64,000 nucleotides of DNA, taken from contig CAWFTJ010000013.1 in assembly GCA_963818685.1 (NCBI GenBank), positions 124,001 to 188,000 on the forward strand, read 5' to 3'. This document shows positions 16,753 to 24,655 of this stretch, one piece after another. The notes beneath the pieces are model-generated. The model was not told the DNA's origin. It saw only the letters and a program-made list of their open reading frames with translations, and searched no databases. This DNA comes from CAJCJE01 sp963818685. Its GTDB lineage: Bacteria > Actinomycetota > Actinomycetes > Mycobacteriales > Pseudonocardiaceae. The number at the start of each line of letters is the position of its first letter. Position 1 is the stretch's first letter. Both the position numbers and the translations under genes were made by a program.

Positions 16753-17922
16753 CTAGAGCGACGGACGACGCCGTAACTCTTCGAACCGGCTAGCCACCCA
16801 CGCGGCTACTGCGGTCGACACCGCAGGCTCACCCGATCGGCGTTCAAACCACTGCCAGTCACAATTGACGTTGGCTTCGAGGAAGACGGCGTCGTCGCCG
16901 CGCACGAGTAAGTCGAAGGCCACGACGTCCAACCGCCAGTACCGGGTCAACGCGAGCAACGTCTCGCGCAGCGCGCACGGCAACTCGGTCCTGTGCACGT
17001 CGACCGCGTCCGGATCAACCCACAGCTGCGCGGGATCCAGCTTGTCCACCCGGTAGGCGATGGCCTCGCCGGCCACCACGAACACACGCAGCTCGTGATC
17101 GGCCGACAGGTACTGCTGCACGATCACCGGCGCCGGCTCCGGCGCGAAACTGGACCGGTGCGTGTCCAGCGGTCGCGGGAACAGGCCGTGCTGCACGCCG
17201 GAGGTCGGCTCGACCAGGTGCCGGCCCGCGGTCTTCACGATGCACGGCCCACCGCCGGGCCGATGCCGGCCGGGCTGGGTGGTGACGACCGTGCGCGGCG
17301 TGCGCAGGCCGAAGTTGGCCGCATCGGTGAGCTGGGTGAGCCGGTCCAGCCGCCGTCCGAACGGGACGGCGTTCACCTGCGCCCAGTCGCTGCGGTTGGT
17401 GATCCAGTCCGCGACCGAACGCCACTGGTCCACCGCGTACGCGCCGAACAGCGTGCCCGGATCGGTCGGCAGAGCGGCAAGCTCGAAGTGCCTGCGCCAG
17501 ACCAGCAGCGGACGCAACATCCAGCGGCCCAACTCGATCAGCGGCGCGTCCGGGTACACGGTGAGCGAAAGATCCAGGCAGCGGTCCACGTCGATCCGGG
17601 CCATCCGCACGCCGCGTTCGGCCAGTGCGATGGACAGCTCGTTCATCTCCATGTCGGCCGAACGGGCCAACACCAACACACACGGCTCCGGGTTGCCGTC
17701 GCCGGCATCGACCAGATCGAGCTTGTGGATCTGCTCCTGGAAGTCACGCGCGGCAATGTTCAGCCGCAGGACGTAGTCCTGGCCCTGGAGCAACAACGGA
17801 GTGTGCCGACCGATCGGCTGAGCCGGAACCGTGCGCAACGCGCCACCGTCGGCAACGGCGGATTCCCCGAATGGGGGATACTCACCATCGGTTCGCCCGT
17901 TGCCGTTCGTGGTCAGGGTCAG
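16753..17922 (-). CDS. ATP-grasp ligase, TgmB/MvdC-like peptide maturase; start uncertain
   Basis: Up to 389 aa. The C-terminal two thirds align with the ATP-grasp ribosomal-peptide maturases: N-domain VLVLARSADMEMNEL, ATP-binding lysine in CIVKTAGRHLVE, the hinge VIVQQYLSADHELRV, and the metal-binding end VFLEANVNCDWQWFE. No ATG, GTG or TTG in frame lies near the upstream gene's end. CTG 17922 overlaps its stop as CTGA behind AAGAAGGA, which would couple the two genes. GTG 17679 (GGAG at six bases) gives a 308-aa version of normal family length, but the skipped 80 codons have coding-like codon use. It probably forms amide or ester links on a peptide substrate, perhaps the 40-aa product next door. 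Confidence 0.72.
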   Translation of the reverse strand: MTLTTNGNGRTDGEYPPFGESAVADGGALRTVPAQPIGRHTPLLLQGQDYVLRLNIAARDFQEQIHKLDLVDAGDGNPEPCVLVLARSADMEMNELSIALAERGVRMARIDVDRCLDLSLTVYPDAPLIELGRWMLRPLLVWRRHFELAALPTDPGTLFGAYAVDQWRSVADWITNRSDWAQVNAVPFGRRLDRLTQLTDAANFGLRTPRTVVTTQPGRHRPGGGPCIVKTAGRHLVEPTSGVQHGLFPRPLDTHRSSFAPEPAPVIVQQYLSADHELRVFVVAGEAIAYRVDKLDPAQLWVDPDAVDVHRTELPCALRETLLALTRYWRLDVVAFDLLVRGDDAVFLEANVNCDWQWFERRSGEPAVSTAVAAWVASRFEELRRRPSL

Positions 17923-18041
17923 TCGTCCTTCTTGTTGCGGAGGATCACTTCGTCCCGGGCATACTCGGCCGCGTACTCGGCCAACTCGGCGTTGTCGATC
18001 TCCCCGCTGCGCAGCTGCGCCGCCAGTTCCTCGATCGACAT
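17919..18041 (-). CDS. 40-residue acidic peptide, candidate substrate of the ATP-grasp ligase
   Basis: ATG 18041 with GAGGAG eight bases upstream; stop at 17919. The product is MSIEELAAQLRSGEIDNAEL followed by AEYAAEYARDEVILRNKKDD, with an amphipathic helical N-half and a charged end (two Lys, several Asp/Glu). It has no Ser or Thr in the C-half. It is separated from the ATP-grasp gene by a CTGA overlap at most, and has its own promoter-like sequence upstream. The size and context fit a graspetide-type precursor, with Lys-to-Asp/Glu lactams as the only obvious crosslinks. I know no family for it. Confidence 0.6.
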   Translation of the reverse strand: MSIEELAAQLRSGEIDNAELAEYAAEYARDEVILRNKKDD

Positions 18042-18104
18042 GCCACCTGCTCCTCGCACCGGAAACGGCGTCGCGTTCACACGTTCGGGCTACTGACGAC
18101 GAGT

Positions 18105-18133
18105 AGTTTCCGGTTAACACAAAATGTTGTCAA
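18105..18133 (-). promoter_or_regulatory. Likely promoter of the peptide/ATP-grasp operon
   Basis: On the minus strand a perfect -35 TTGACA (18128-18133) is followed 17 bases later by a weak -10, GAAACT (18105-18110). The spacer is unusually AT-rich for this genome and contains an imperfect inverted repeat (TTAACA...TGTTGTCAA), which could be an operator. The start codon is 64 bases downstream of the -10. Confidence 0.5.
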
Positions 18134-18220
18134 GATGCCCGCACACAAACCCGCGTCACCCTACCGAACGGGCGGCTCACCCTACCGCTGGCCGTCAGTA
18201 ACCAGTAATCCCCGCCCAGC

Positions 18221-19546
18221 TCAGCTGTTGGCTGCCCGAGCGAACTCCGCCTTCGGGTCATTGATCTGGCCGAGCGAGATCACCTCGCGCCGGAAAAGAC
18301 CACTCACCAACCAGTCGAGCTGGATTCGCACCTTGCGGTTCAGCGTGGGCATCCGGCTCACGTGGTACGCGCGGTGCATCAGCCACGCCGGGTAACCCTT
18401 GAGCTTGACGCCGAAGGTGTCCGCGACACCCTTGCGCACCCCAAGGCTGGCCACCGAACCCACGTTCTTGTGGTAGTAGTCCTTCGGCTTGCCGCCGCGC
18501 ATCGCCGCCATGATGTTCTTGGCCAGCAGGTTCGCCTGGCGGACGGCGTTCTGCGCGTTCGGCGCACAGGTCGCCGACGGGTCCTCCTCGGTCCGCGACA
18601 GGTCCGGCACCGCGGCACAGTCACCGGCTGCCCACACCCCCGGCAGCCCCTCAACCTGCATGGACGCCGTGCAGGTCAGCCGACCGCGCTGGTCGAGCGG
18701 CAGGTCGGAAGCGGCCAGGATCGGGTTGGCCTTGACGCCCGCGTTCCAGACGATCGTGTCGCTGTCGAACTCGGTGCCGTCGGAGAGCACCACGTGCCCG
18801 TCCTCGAACGACTTGGCCTGGGTGGAGAGGTAGACCTCGATGCCGCGCTTCTCCAGCTGCTCGACGGTCCACACGCCGAGGCTGTCGCGCACCTCGGGCA
18901 GGATCCGGCCGGCCGCCTCCACGAGCACCCAGCGCAGGTCCTCCGGCTCGATGTTCTTGTAGTACTTGCACGCCGCGCGCGCCATGTCCTCCAGCTCGGC
19001 CAGCGACTCGACACCGGCGAAGCCGCCACCGACGAAGGTGAAGGTCAGCAGGCGCTTGCGCAGGTCCGGGTTGATCGTGCTCGACGCGAGGTCGAGCCGG
19101 GACATGACATGGTTGCGCAGGTAGATGGCCTCGCCGATGGTCTTGAACGCGATACCCTGCTCAGCGAGACCAGGGATCGGCAGCAACCGCGACACGGAGC
19201 CCAGCGCCACGACCAGAATGTCGTAGCCGATCTCCTCGACATGCCCGTCGATCGCCTCGACCGTCACCATCTTGCGCGCGTTCTCGATCCTGGTGACCCG
19301 CGCGGTGACCACGTGGCAACGCTTGAGCGTGGTCCGCAGCGGCACCACAACGTGCCGCGGCTCGATGGAGCCGGCCGCCGCCTCGGGCAGGAACGGCTGA
19401 TAGGTCATGTGCGGCTGCGGGTCCACGATGGTGACCGACGCCTCCTTCAGGCGCAGCTTCTTCTGCAGACCCAGCGCGGTGTACAAACCAACGTATCCAC
19501 CACCGAGGACGAGGATTCGTTTCGGTTGCGTTTTCCCAGCGGCCAT
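18221..19546 (-). CDS. ndh: Type II NADH:quinone oxidoreductase
   Basis: 441 aa, ATG 19546. The FAD-binding motif LGGGYVGLYTALGL is at about 12-25, the NADH-binding motif FVGGGFAGVE near 170, and the second FAD motif GVWAAGDCAAVPD near 310. The C-terminus contains the basic/amphipathic region by which single-subunit NDH-2 enzymes attach to the membrane. It oxidises NADH and reduces menaquinone without proton pumping. The 343 bp upstream (19547-19889) hold its promoter; I see no other gene there. Confidence 0.92.
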   Translation of the reverse strand: MAAGKTQPKRILVLGGGYVGLYTALGLQKKLRLKEASVTIVDPQPHMTYQPFLPEAAAGSIEPRHVVVPLRTTLKRCHVVTARVTRIENARKMVTVEAIDGHVEEIGYDILVVALGSVSRLLPIPGLAEQGIAFKTIGEAIYLRNHVMSRLDLASSTINPDLRKRLLTFTFVGGGFAGVESLAELEDMARAACKYYKNIEPEDLRWVLVEAAGRILPEVRDSLGVWTVEQLEKRGIEVYLSTQAKSFEDGHVVLSDGTEFDSDTIVWNAGVKANPILAASDLPLDQRGRLTCTASMQVEGLPGVWAAGDCAAVPDLSRTEEDPSATCAPNAQNAVRQANLLAKNIMAAMRGGKPKDYYHKNVGSVASLGVRKGVADTFGVKLKGYPAWLMHRAYHVSRMPTLNRKVRIQLDWLVSGLFRREVISLGQINDPKAEFARAANS

Positions 19547-19879
19547 ACGTCCATAGTCGCACTCTTTCCGAGCCCGGGAAGACCGGCCCGTCACGAGTGT
19601 GAGCGCCGTCGCTGAATCGAGCTGTCCAGGGACGTCAGTTATCGACCGCCCGGCGCTAACCTCAAGATCAATCTGGTCCGGAGCGAACCTTGCCCCGCTG
19701 TCAATACGTCGCTCGATGTACTTCGAAACCGCTGCTGTAGCACCAAATCAGCCCCCGGAGGCCCCGTCAGATGTAAAGCCCACGTCAAGCCAGCCCCACC
19801 AAATCGGCCCACCGACCCACCCCCGAGACCGTGCACCGCGTCACTCTGTGGCCTTGATCTCGACCTCGTCGAACCGCCC

Positions 19880-20165
19880 CCGACAACCCTCAACCACGCC
19901 TCGACCTCCCCACCCGCGCCTCACTGATCCCGACATATGGATCAACCGGAACCAACCCGGCGCGCTCTTCGTCAGGCCTGACCACCAACGCGTCGTGCGC
20001 CTCGGAGTAGAGATCGAAATCGTCGTCGAACCACGCCAGCGGGCGGCCAGGCCAACACTGCACCGGTTCGTGCGCCGGGTTCAGCCACATCCGCAGCCGC
20101 CTTCCCCAAGGCGACACCCGAACCGATGCTCGACGAACCCGGCAGGCCGCGCACCAGACGCCCAC
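19880..20165 (-). pseudogene. Remnant of a HAD-like domain protein
   Basis: The minus strand reads GRPLAWFDDDFDLYSEAHD...LVPVDPYVGISEARV, the kind of C-terminal end (PLAWxDDDF ... LLVPxDPxxGL) I associate with small actinobacterial HAD-like hydrolases. The N-terminal catalytic half is missing. A frameshift near 19893 separates it from EVEAWLR, the expected end. It looks like a decayed, truncated gene at the edge of the toxin-antitoxin island. The family assignment is from memory of the pattern only. Confidence 0.4.
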
Positions 20166-20189
20166 AGATTCAACGGGGTCAGGCTGCCA

Positions 20190-20492
20190 CTACGCGCTGA
20201 GCAGCGGGTGTATCCGATCCAGCACGCCGGCCAAGCGGTCCTTCTGACGCTCCAGGTCGTAGCGGGACCGCAAGTTGAGCCAGAACCGCTCCGACGTCCC
20301 GAAGAAGCGAGCCAGCCGCAGCGCCGTATCAGCCGAGATCCCCCGCTTGCCGTGCACTATTTCGTTGATACGCCGCGGCGGCACACCGATCTCGACGGCT
20401 AGGCGGTGTTGGGTCAGACCGAGCGGATCGAGGTAGTCCTCGGCGAGGATCTCTCCAGGGTGAACGGGAGGCATCAGGCTCTCGTCCGTCAT
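20190..20492 (-). CDS. higA: HigA-type antitoxin (HTH, XRE family)
   Basis: 100 aa, ATG 20492 behind a strong AAAGGAGGAGCG. The HTH_3 fold covers about residues 22-78 (LTQHRLAVEIGVPPRRINEIVHG), with the HigA/VapI hallmarks PPVHPGEIL at the start and FFGTSERFWLNLRSRYDLE. It binds its own promoter and, in intact systems, neutralises the mRNA-cleaving HigB. Here the upstream HigB is reduced to its last 24 codons, so this is an orphan antitoxin unless it acts on another partner. Confidence 0.85.
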   Translation of the reverse strand: MTDESLMPPVHPGEILAEDYLDPLGLTQHRLAVEIGVPPRRINEIVHGKRGISADTALRLARFFGTSERFWLNLRSRYDLERQKDRLAGVLDRIHPLLSA

Positions 20493-20503
20493 CGCTCCTC
20501 CTT

Positions 20504-20578
20504 TCAGTGGTAGTCCACAATCTCGACGTTCTCTGGCCCGGCGGCCGTCCGCTCGAAGCAGATGCGCCTTTGCTGGGC
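20504..20578 (-). pseudogene. Truncated HigB toxin, C-terminal remnant
   Basis: The minus strand just upstream of higA reads QQRRICFERTAAGPENVEIV then DYH and a stop. This is the typical last strand of HigB toxins (RICF...GPENVEIVDYH), ending 11 bases before the antitoxin start as in intact operons. An in-frame TGA at 20579-20581 closes the frame upstream, and the remaining 70 or so residues are absent, replaced by the divergent BrnT gene. Confidence 0.75.
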
Positions 20579-20594
20579 TCATCCGTAAGGCCAG

Positions 20595-20614
20595 TGCAAT
20601 GCGTTTGCATTACA
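20595..20614. promoter_or_regulatory. Inverted repeat over the BrnT start codon
   Basis: Positions 20595-20602 and 20607-20614 form an 8-bp inverted repeat with one mismatch around GTTT (core AATGC-GTTT-GCATT). It spans the ATG of the plus-strand toxin gene and lies upstream of the minus-strand HigB remnant. It is a plausible antitoxin operator. Confidence 0.45.
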
Positions 20615-20889
20615 ATAGGTCAGCGTTCAAGGGCGTCAAGGACAGTACGTGGTCGGCTGAGCACATCGCAGCGCACAGTGTGACCTTGGATGAGGTTCGG
20701 GAGGCAATTCTTGAACACCCATACTGGATGACAGCGGGCAAGAACGACACGCCACTGGTCTACGGACGTACCTATGCGGGGCGCTATCTGCTGGTGGTAG
20801 CGGTCGACGATCACGGTGAGGCTTTCGTCGTGACCGCTCGCGAGATGACACCGAACGAGAAGAAGACCTTCCAGAGGAAGGCACGATGA
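20599..20889 (+). CDS. BrnT-like toxin
   Basis: 96 aa, ATG 20599. The pattern WSAEHIAAHSVTLDEVREAI, then GRTYAGRYLLVVAVDD and VVTAREMTPNEKKTF, matches the BrnT/RelE-like ribonuclease fold (DE-K-HGV ... GR..LLVV ... SAREa...E). It is the first gene of a two-gene operon: its stop overlaps the antitoxin start (ATGA). In the family the toxin is encoded first, as here. The base composition is lower in GC than its neighbours, consistent with transfer. Confidence 0.68.
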   Translation: MRLHYNRSAFKGVKDSTWSAEHIAAHSVTLDEVREAILEHPYWMTAGKNDTPLVYGRTYAGRYLLVVAVDDHGEAFVVTAREMTPNEKKTFQRKAR

Positions 20890-21233
20890 CCATGACGAGC
20901 AAACACGAGAACCTGCCACGGTCAGCTGACGAGCTTACGGAGTTGGCCGCCTACTACGACTCGCACGACACCTCGGCCGAGATGGAAGACGGACAGCTTG
21001 TCGATCCTCGGCCGATGCGGACCACCTCACTGCGCCTGCCTGCCGATGTAGTGGAGGCCCTGAAGTCGCTCGCGCGGGCCAGGGGCATCCGCTACACCGC
21101 GCTGATCCGGGAGATCGTCGAGCAAACCGTGTACGGATCCCATCTCTCAGGTCACGGCGAACTGACTGAGATCAACGAGCGATTGGCGCGTATCGAAGCG
21201 GCCGTGGCAAAGCGGGCCAACGACGCGGCGTGA
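20886..21233 (+). CDS. Ribbon-helix-helix antitoxin of the BrnT-like toxin
   Basis: 115 aa, ATG 20886 overlapping the toxin stop; ATG 20892 is an alternative. Residues about 45-80 (MRTTSLRLPADVVEALKSL, ARARGIRYTALIREIVEQ) form a CopG/RHH DNA-binding domain. The N-terminal part (SADELTELAAYYDSHD) is acidic and is the likely toxin-binding region. It should neutralise the toxin and repress the operon. Confidence 0.78.
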   Translation: MTMTSKHENLPRSADELTELAAYYDSHDTSAEMEDGQLVDPRPMRTTSLRLPADVVEALKSLARARGIRYTALIREIVEQTVYGSHLSGHGELTEINERLARIEAAVAKRANDAA

Positions 21234-21240
21234 GCGCGGG

Positions 21241-21803
21241 TCATGCCAGGCCGGGCTTGATCAGCACGCACGTGTCAAGGAAAACCGGAACATCGGAGTG
21301 CGTTACTCATCCCTGCTCGTGATCGACCGGCAGACGCTCTACGGATGCGTTGTCGGGCAGGTCGTAGAGACCGTCGTCTTCGCTCATCCGCACCATCTCG
21401 TCCTCGTCAAGGCTTGCCGCTCGAGCACGGCGAGCCCGCGCCTGGTAGGCGAGGACGTCAGCCAGCCGAACCCGGCGATGCCGAGCAGGTTGATCGAATG
21501 GGATCTTTCCCGCTTCCAGGAGCCTGATCAGCGTCGGGCGCGAAATACCGAGCAACTGCGCTGCTTGACTGGTGATCAACACCGTGTGCTGTGGTGCGAC
21601 CGTTACGGCCAGGCCGTGGGACATGGCCTGAATCACCTCGCGAAGCACTCGAACACCTCGGCGGGAAGTTCAAGCCGCGTCCCGTCAGGCCCAATCAACG
21701 CAGCGCGGAATCCTCCCTACTGCCCGAGAAAACCCAGTACCTGGGACAGGCGTTCGGGGTGCACTGGCGGTAGCACGGTCCGCTCGTCCATGGTCACCGT
21801 CAC
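21241..21803 (-). pseudogene. Decayed HTH antitoxin / PIN-domain toxin pair
   Basis: The antitoxin part (from about 21791 to stop 21307) has an excisionase-type HTH (VLITSQAAQLLGISRPTLIR, VRLADVLAYQARA), but carries an in-frame TAG at 21717-21719 and a missing base near 21649 within PAEVFE|VLREVIQ. The following PIN toxin keeps only SDVPVFLDTCVLIKPGLA before a stop at 21241, and is out of frame with the ATGA start at 21310. Both genes are therefore dead. An open frame of 113 codons (21307-21648) survives and could still make a truncated DNA-binding protein. Confidence 0.72.
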
Positions 21804-21820
21804 GCCGCAAGCGTACTTTC

Positions 21821-21850
21821 AAAACGAACAAAACGAACAAAACGAAAACG
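21821..21850. repeat. 9-bp direct repeats (AAAACGAAC)
   Basis: AAAACGAAC occurs at 21821-21829 and 21830-21838, and a near copy follows (AAAACGAAA, 21839-21847). They lie just upstream of the decayed HTH/PIN pair and downstream of the glycosylase stop. The AT-rich tract is unlike its surroundings. It probably served as operator or promoter spacer for the lost toxin-antitoxin operon. Confidence 0.7.
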
Positions 21851-21862
21851 CTGATGCCGCGA

Positions 21863-22603
21863 TCACTCCGCCAGGCCCGCGAGGCTCTTGGCGGTGATCA
21901 GGACATCTTCGAGCATGGCCGGGGTGAGTCGTCCGGTGAAGGTGTTCTGCTGGCTGACGTGGAAGCAGCCGAGCAGCCGCAGCTCGTCATCGGGGCGTTC
22001 GGCGTGCCGCAGGGTCACTTGGATGCCGTGGCCGAACACCGGCCGGGGACGCGGGACCTGCCAGCCCGCCGCCTCCAGCACCGGCAGCAGTGCCTGCCAG
22101 CCGAACGCGCCAAGCACCATGATCACGCGCAGGGTTGGCGCGAGCAGGTTCAGCTCGGCGGCCAGCCACGGGCGGCAGGTGTCGCGCTCGGTCGGGGTCG
22201 GTTTGTTCGCGGGCGGGGCGCAGTGCACGGGCGCGGCGATGCGGGTGCCGTAGAGTTCGAGGCCGTCGCCGATCCTGGTCGCGGTCGGCTGCGAGGCGAG
22301 GCCGACGGCGTGCAGGCCGGCATAGAGGAAATCGCCCGACCGGTCACCGGTGAACATCCGCCCGGTGCGGTTCGCGCCGTGCGCGGCGGGCGCCAGGCCG
22401 ACGATCAGGATCGACGCGTCGGTGGCGCCGAAGCTCGGCACCGGCCTGCCCCAGTACTCCTCGGCGGCGAACGACGCCCGTTTCACCCGCGCGACCTCCT
22501 CGCGCCAGGCGACCAGGCGCGGGCAGGCGCGACAGTCGATCAGCGAAGCGTCCAGTTCGTCGAGCGTGCGCGCCTTCGGCGCCACGCGGGCGGGTTCAAG
22601 CAC
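21863..22603 (-). CDS. Uracil-DNA glycosylase, family 5 (UdgB-like, Fe-S)
   Basis: 246 aa from GTG 22603, with only a weak ribosome binding site. Cysteines in DCRACPRL near the start and in VHCAPPANKPTPTERDTC fit the [4Fe-4S] ligands of family 4/5 glycosylases. The active-site block is GLAPAAHGANRTGRMFTGD, with Ala rather than a catalytic acid, as expected for family 5. A second block, GCFHVSQQNTFTGRL, lies near the end. It excises uracil and other deaminated bases. It is divergent from the S10 peptidase. Confidence 0.87.
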   Translation of the reverse strand: MLEPARVAPKARTLDELDASLIDCRACPRLVAWREEVARVKRASFAAEEYWGRPVPSFGATDASILIVGLAPAAHGANRTGRMFTGDRSGDFLYAGLHAVGLASQPTATRIGDGLELYGTRIAAPVHCAPPANKPTPTERDTCRPWLAAELNLLAPTLRVIMVLGAFGWQALLPVLEAAGWQVPRPRPVFGHGIQVTLRHAERPDDELRLLGCFHVSQQNTFTGRLTPAMLEDVLITAKSLAGLAE

Positions 22604-22645
22604 CAGATCAGTTTCCCGAACGTCGGTTGGTTTTAGGGTGACAGC

Positions 22646-24133
22646 ATGGCATCCGAGGGCACCAAGACCAGCGACCCCGCCGACGAGAGCACGAGCACGC
22701 CAGCGACCGAGCCGACGGACGATCTGGTCAGCACCGAGCACACCATCACGCTGCCGTCCGGCGAATTGCGCTACACCGCGACGACCGGCCGGATCGTACT
22801 GCGCAAGGAGGTGCTCACCGACGGCACGTCCGAGGGGTACGTTGCCAAGGCTGAGGTGTTCCTCACCGCGTACACGCTCGACGGCGCGGACGCGACCGAC
22901 CGGCCCGTGACGTTCGCGTTCAACGGTGGCCCAGGCTCGTCCAGCGTGTGGCTGCACCTCGGTCTGCTCGGACCGCGCCGGGTGCTCGGCGGCGATGTCG
23001 GCAACCCGGTGCCGCCGCCCTACGGTCTGGCCGACAACGCGGAAACCCTGTTGGCCCATAGTGACATCGTGTTCATCGATCCGATCTCGACCGGCTACTC
23101 CCGTGCCACCGAGGGCGAGAAACCCGCCGACTATCACGGTTACAGCGCGGATCTGGAATCGGTCGGCGAGATCATTCGACTGTGGACGTCGCGCAACGGT
23201 CGTTGGATGTCACCGAAGTTCATCGCGGGCGAATCGTATGGCACGCTGCGCGCGGCCGGTCTCGCCGAACATCTGCAAACCAGGTACGGCATGTACCTCA
23301 ACGGTCTGATGCTGATCTCGTCAGTGCTCGATCTGGGCACCATCGATTTCACCGAAGGCAACGACGTCCCGTTCGTCAACTTCCTGCCCACCTACGCCGC
23401 TGTCGCGCACTACCACGGCAAGCACGGCGACCGGCCACTCGCGGACGTGCTCGCCGAGGCCGAGGAGTTCGCCGCGCGCGACTACCCGTGGGCGTTGGCG
23501 CGCGGTCACCGGCTCAGCGACGCCGACCGCGCGGCGGCCGTCGCGAAACTGGCCTCGCTCACCGGTTTGTCGCAGGAGTACATCGACCAGGTCAACCTGC
23601 GCCCGGAGCATGTCCGGTTCTTCACCGAGCTGTTGCGCGGCGAACGCAAGGTGGTCGGCAGGCTCGACGCGCGGTTCACCGGCTGGGAAGCGGACTACGC
23701 GATCGAGCGGTACAGCGAGGACCCGTCGTATGCGGCGATTCTCGGCCCGTACTCGGCCGCGTTCAACCACTACGTGCGCGCGGAGCTCGGCTACGAGAAC
23801 GACCTGCCCTACGAGATCCTCACCAGCAATGTGCGACCGTGGTCGTACAAGGAGTTCGAGGGCGCTTCGGTGACCGTCGCGCACAAACTCGCCGCCGCCA
23901 TGCGCGCCAACCCGCATCTGAAGGTGCATGTCGCGTTCGGCTACCACGACGGCGCGACCCCGTACTACGCGGCCGAACACGTGTTGGCGCATCTGGCGAT
24001 TCCTCGGGAACTGCACGACAACATCAGTCGCGCGTACTACGAGGCGGGACACATGATGTACGTCCACGAGCCGAGTCGGCTCCGCCAGTCGAGGGATCTG
24101 GCGAATTTCGTGGTGGACTCGTCGAATCGTTGA
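22646..24133 (+). CDS. S10-family serine carboxypeptidase-like peptidase
   Basis: 495 aa, ATG 22646. The S10 motifs are present: FNGGPGSSSVW (oxyanion), GESYGT with nucleophile Ser near residue 193, the catalytic Asp in YHDGATP, and His in EAGHMMY. There is no signal peptide; the first 30 residues are a Ser/Thr/Asp-rich disordered tail. It is likely a cytoplasmic carboxypeptidase or hydrolase. Confidence 0.88.
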   Translation: MASEGTKTSDPADESTSTPATEPTDDLVSTEHTITLPSGELRYTATTGRIVLRKEVLTDGTSEGYVAKAEVFLTAYTLDGADATDRPVTFAFNGGPGSSSVWLHLGLLGPRRVLGGDVGNPVPPPYGLADNAETLLAHSDIVFIDPISTGYSRATEGEKPADYHGYSADLESVGEIIRLWTSRNGRWMSPKFIAGESYGTLRAAGLAEHLQTRYGMYLNGLMLISSVLDLGTIDFTEGNDVPFVNFLPTYAAVAHYHGKHGDRPLADVLAEAEEFAARDYPWALARGHRLSDADRAAAVAKLASLTGLSQEYIDQVNLRPEHVRFFTELLRGERKVVGRLDARFTGWEADYAIERYSEDPSYAAILGPYSAAFNHYVRAELGYENDLPYEILTSNVRPWSYKEFEGASVTVAHKLAAAMRANPHLKVHVAFGYHDGATPYYAAEHVLAHLAIPRELHDNISRAYYEAGHMMYVHEPSRLRQSRDLANFVVDSSNR

Positions 24134-24237
24134 TCTGGCCCGGTTCGTGGCCAGCGCGTCGAGCCGTGCGGACGCGATCGGTGTGCTGAGGTATCTCGCG
24201 GTATCTCACGACAGCGAGATCGCGGGGAGGGCAACCG

Positions 24238-24468
24238 ATGACCGGGGTAAGGCGACTTGCCGACTATCGCAGGGAGAAGGCGCGCGCCGCTGCGGCGCGG
24301 CAGAAGCCGCAGGCCATGCGCTATCTCCTGTACATGTACTGCGACGCGGCCGACGAGTTGGACGAACGCAGCCTTGAGCGGCAGATGAAGGAGATCCGCG
24401 AGTTCGCCGAGGACTACGCCTGGGCTGTCACCGAGTCCGTCGAGCCGGTCAGCGACAACGCCGAGTAA
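24238..24468 (+). CDS. Small protein of unknown function
   Basis: 76 aa, ATG 24238 with GGGGAGGG about seven bases upstream. A basic N-terminal helix (RRLADYRREKARAAAARQ) is followed by MRYLLYMYCDAADELDERSL and an acidic helical end. No membrane segment. I recognise no family. It lies between the S10 peptidase and the convergent ppx gene. At 24586-24610 there is a GC-rich hairpin without a T-run. Confidence 0.65.
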   Translation: MTGVRRLADYRREKARAAAARQKPQAMRYLLYMYCDAADELDERSLERQMKEIREFAEDYAWAVTESVEPVSDNAE

Positions 24469-24655
24469 CACGCCATTATCACATTCGGCCGACATGCCAA
24501 GCCGGTTGTCCACAGCCCGCGAATCTGTCCACACCTGCGGCTTTCCGGTTTGAATCCGGCGAATTCCGCGCACTAGGCTGAGCCTGCGGGGCCCGCCCCC
24601 CGGGCGGGAGGGGGCTGTCTGTTGGCGCTTCGAAAATTCGGGTTGGCGGGTGGGT

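Noticed and set aside
24586..24616. GC hairpin between the small hypothetical gene and ppx
   Set aside because: Short G/C runs without a T tract in an extremely GC-rich spot; not convincing as a terminator.
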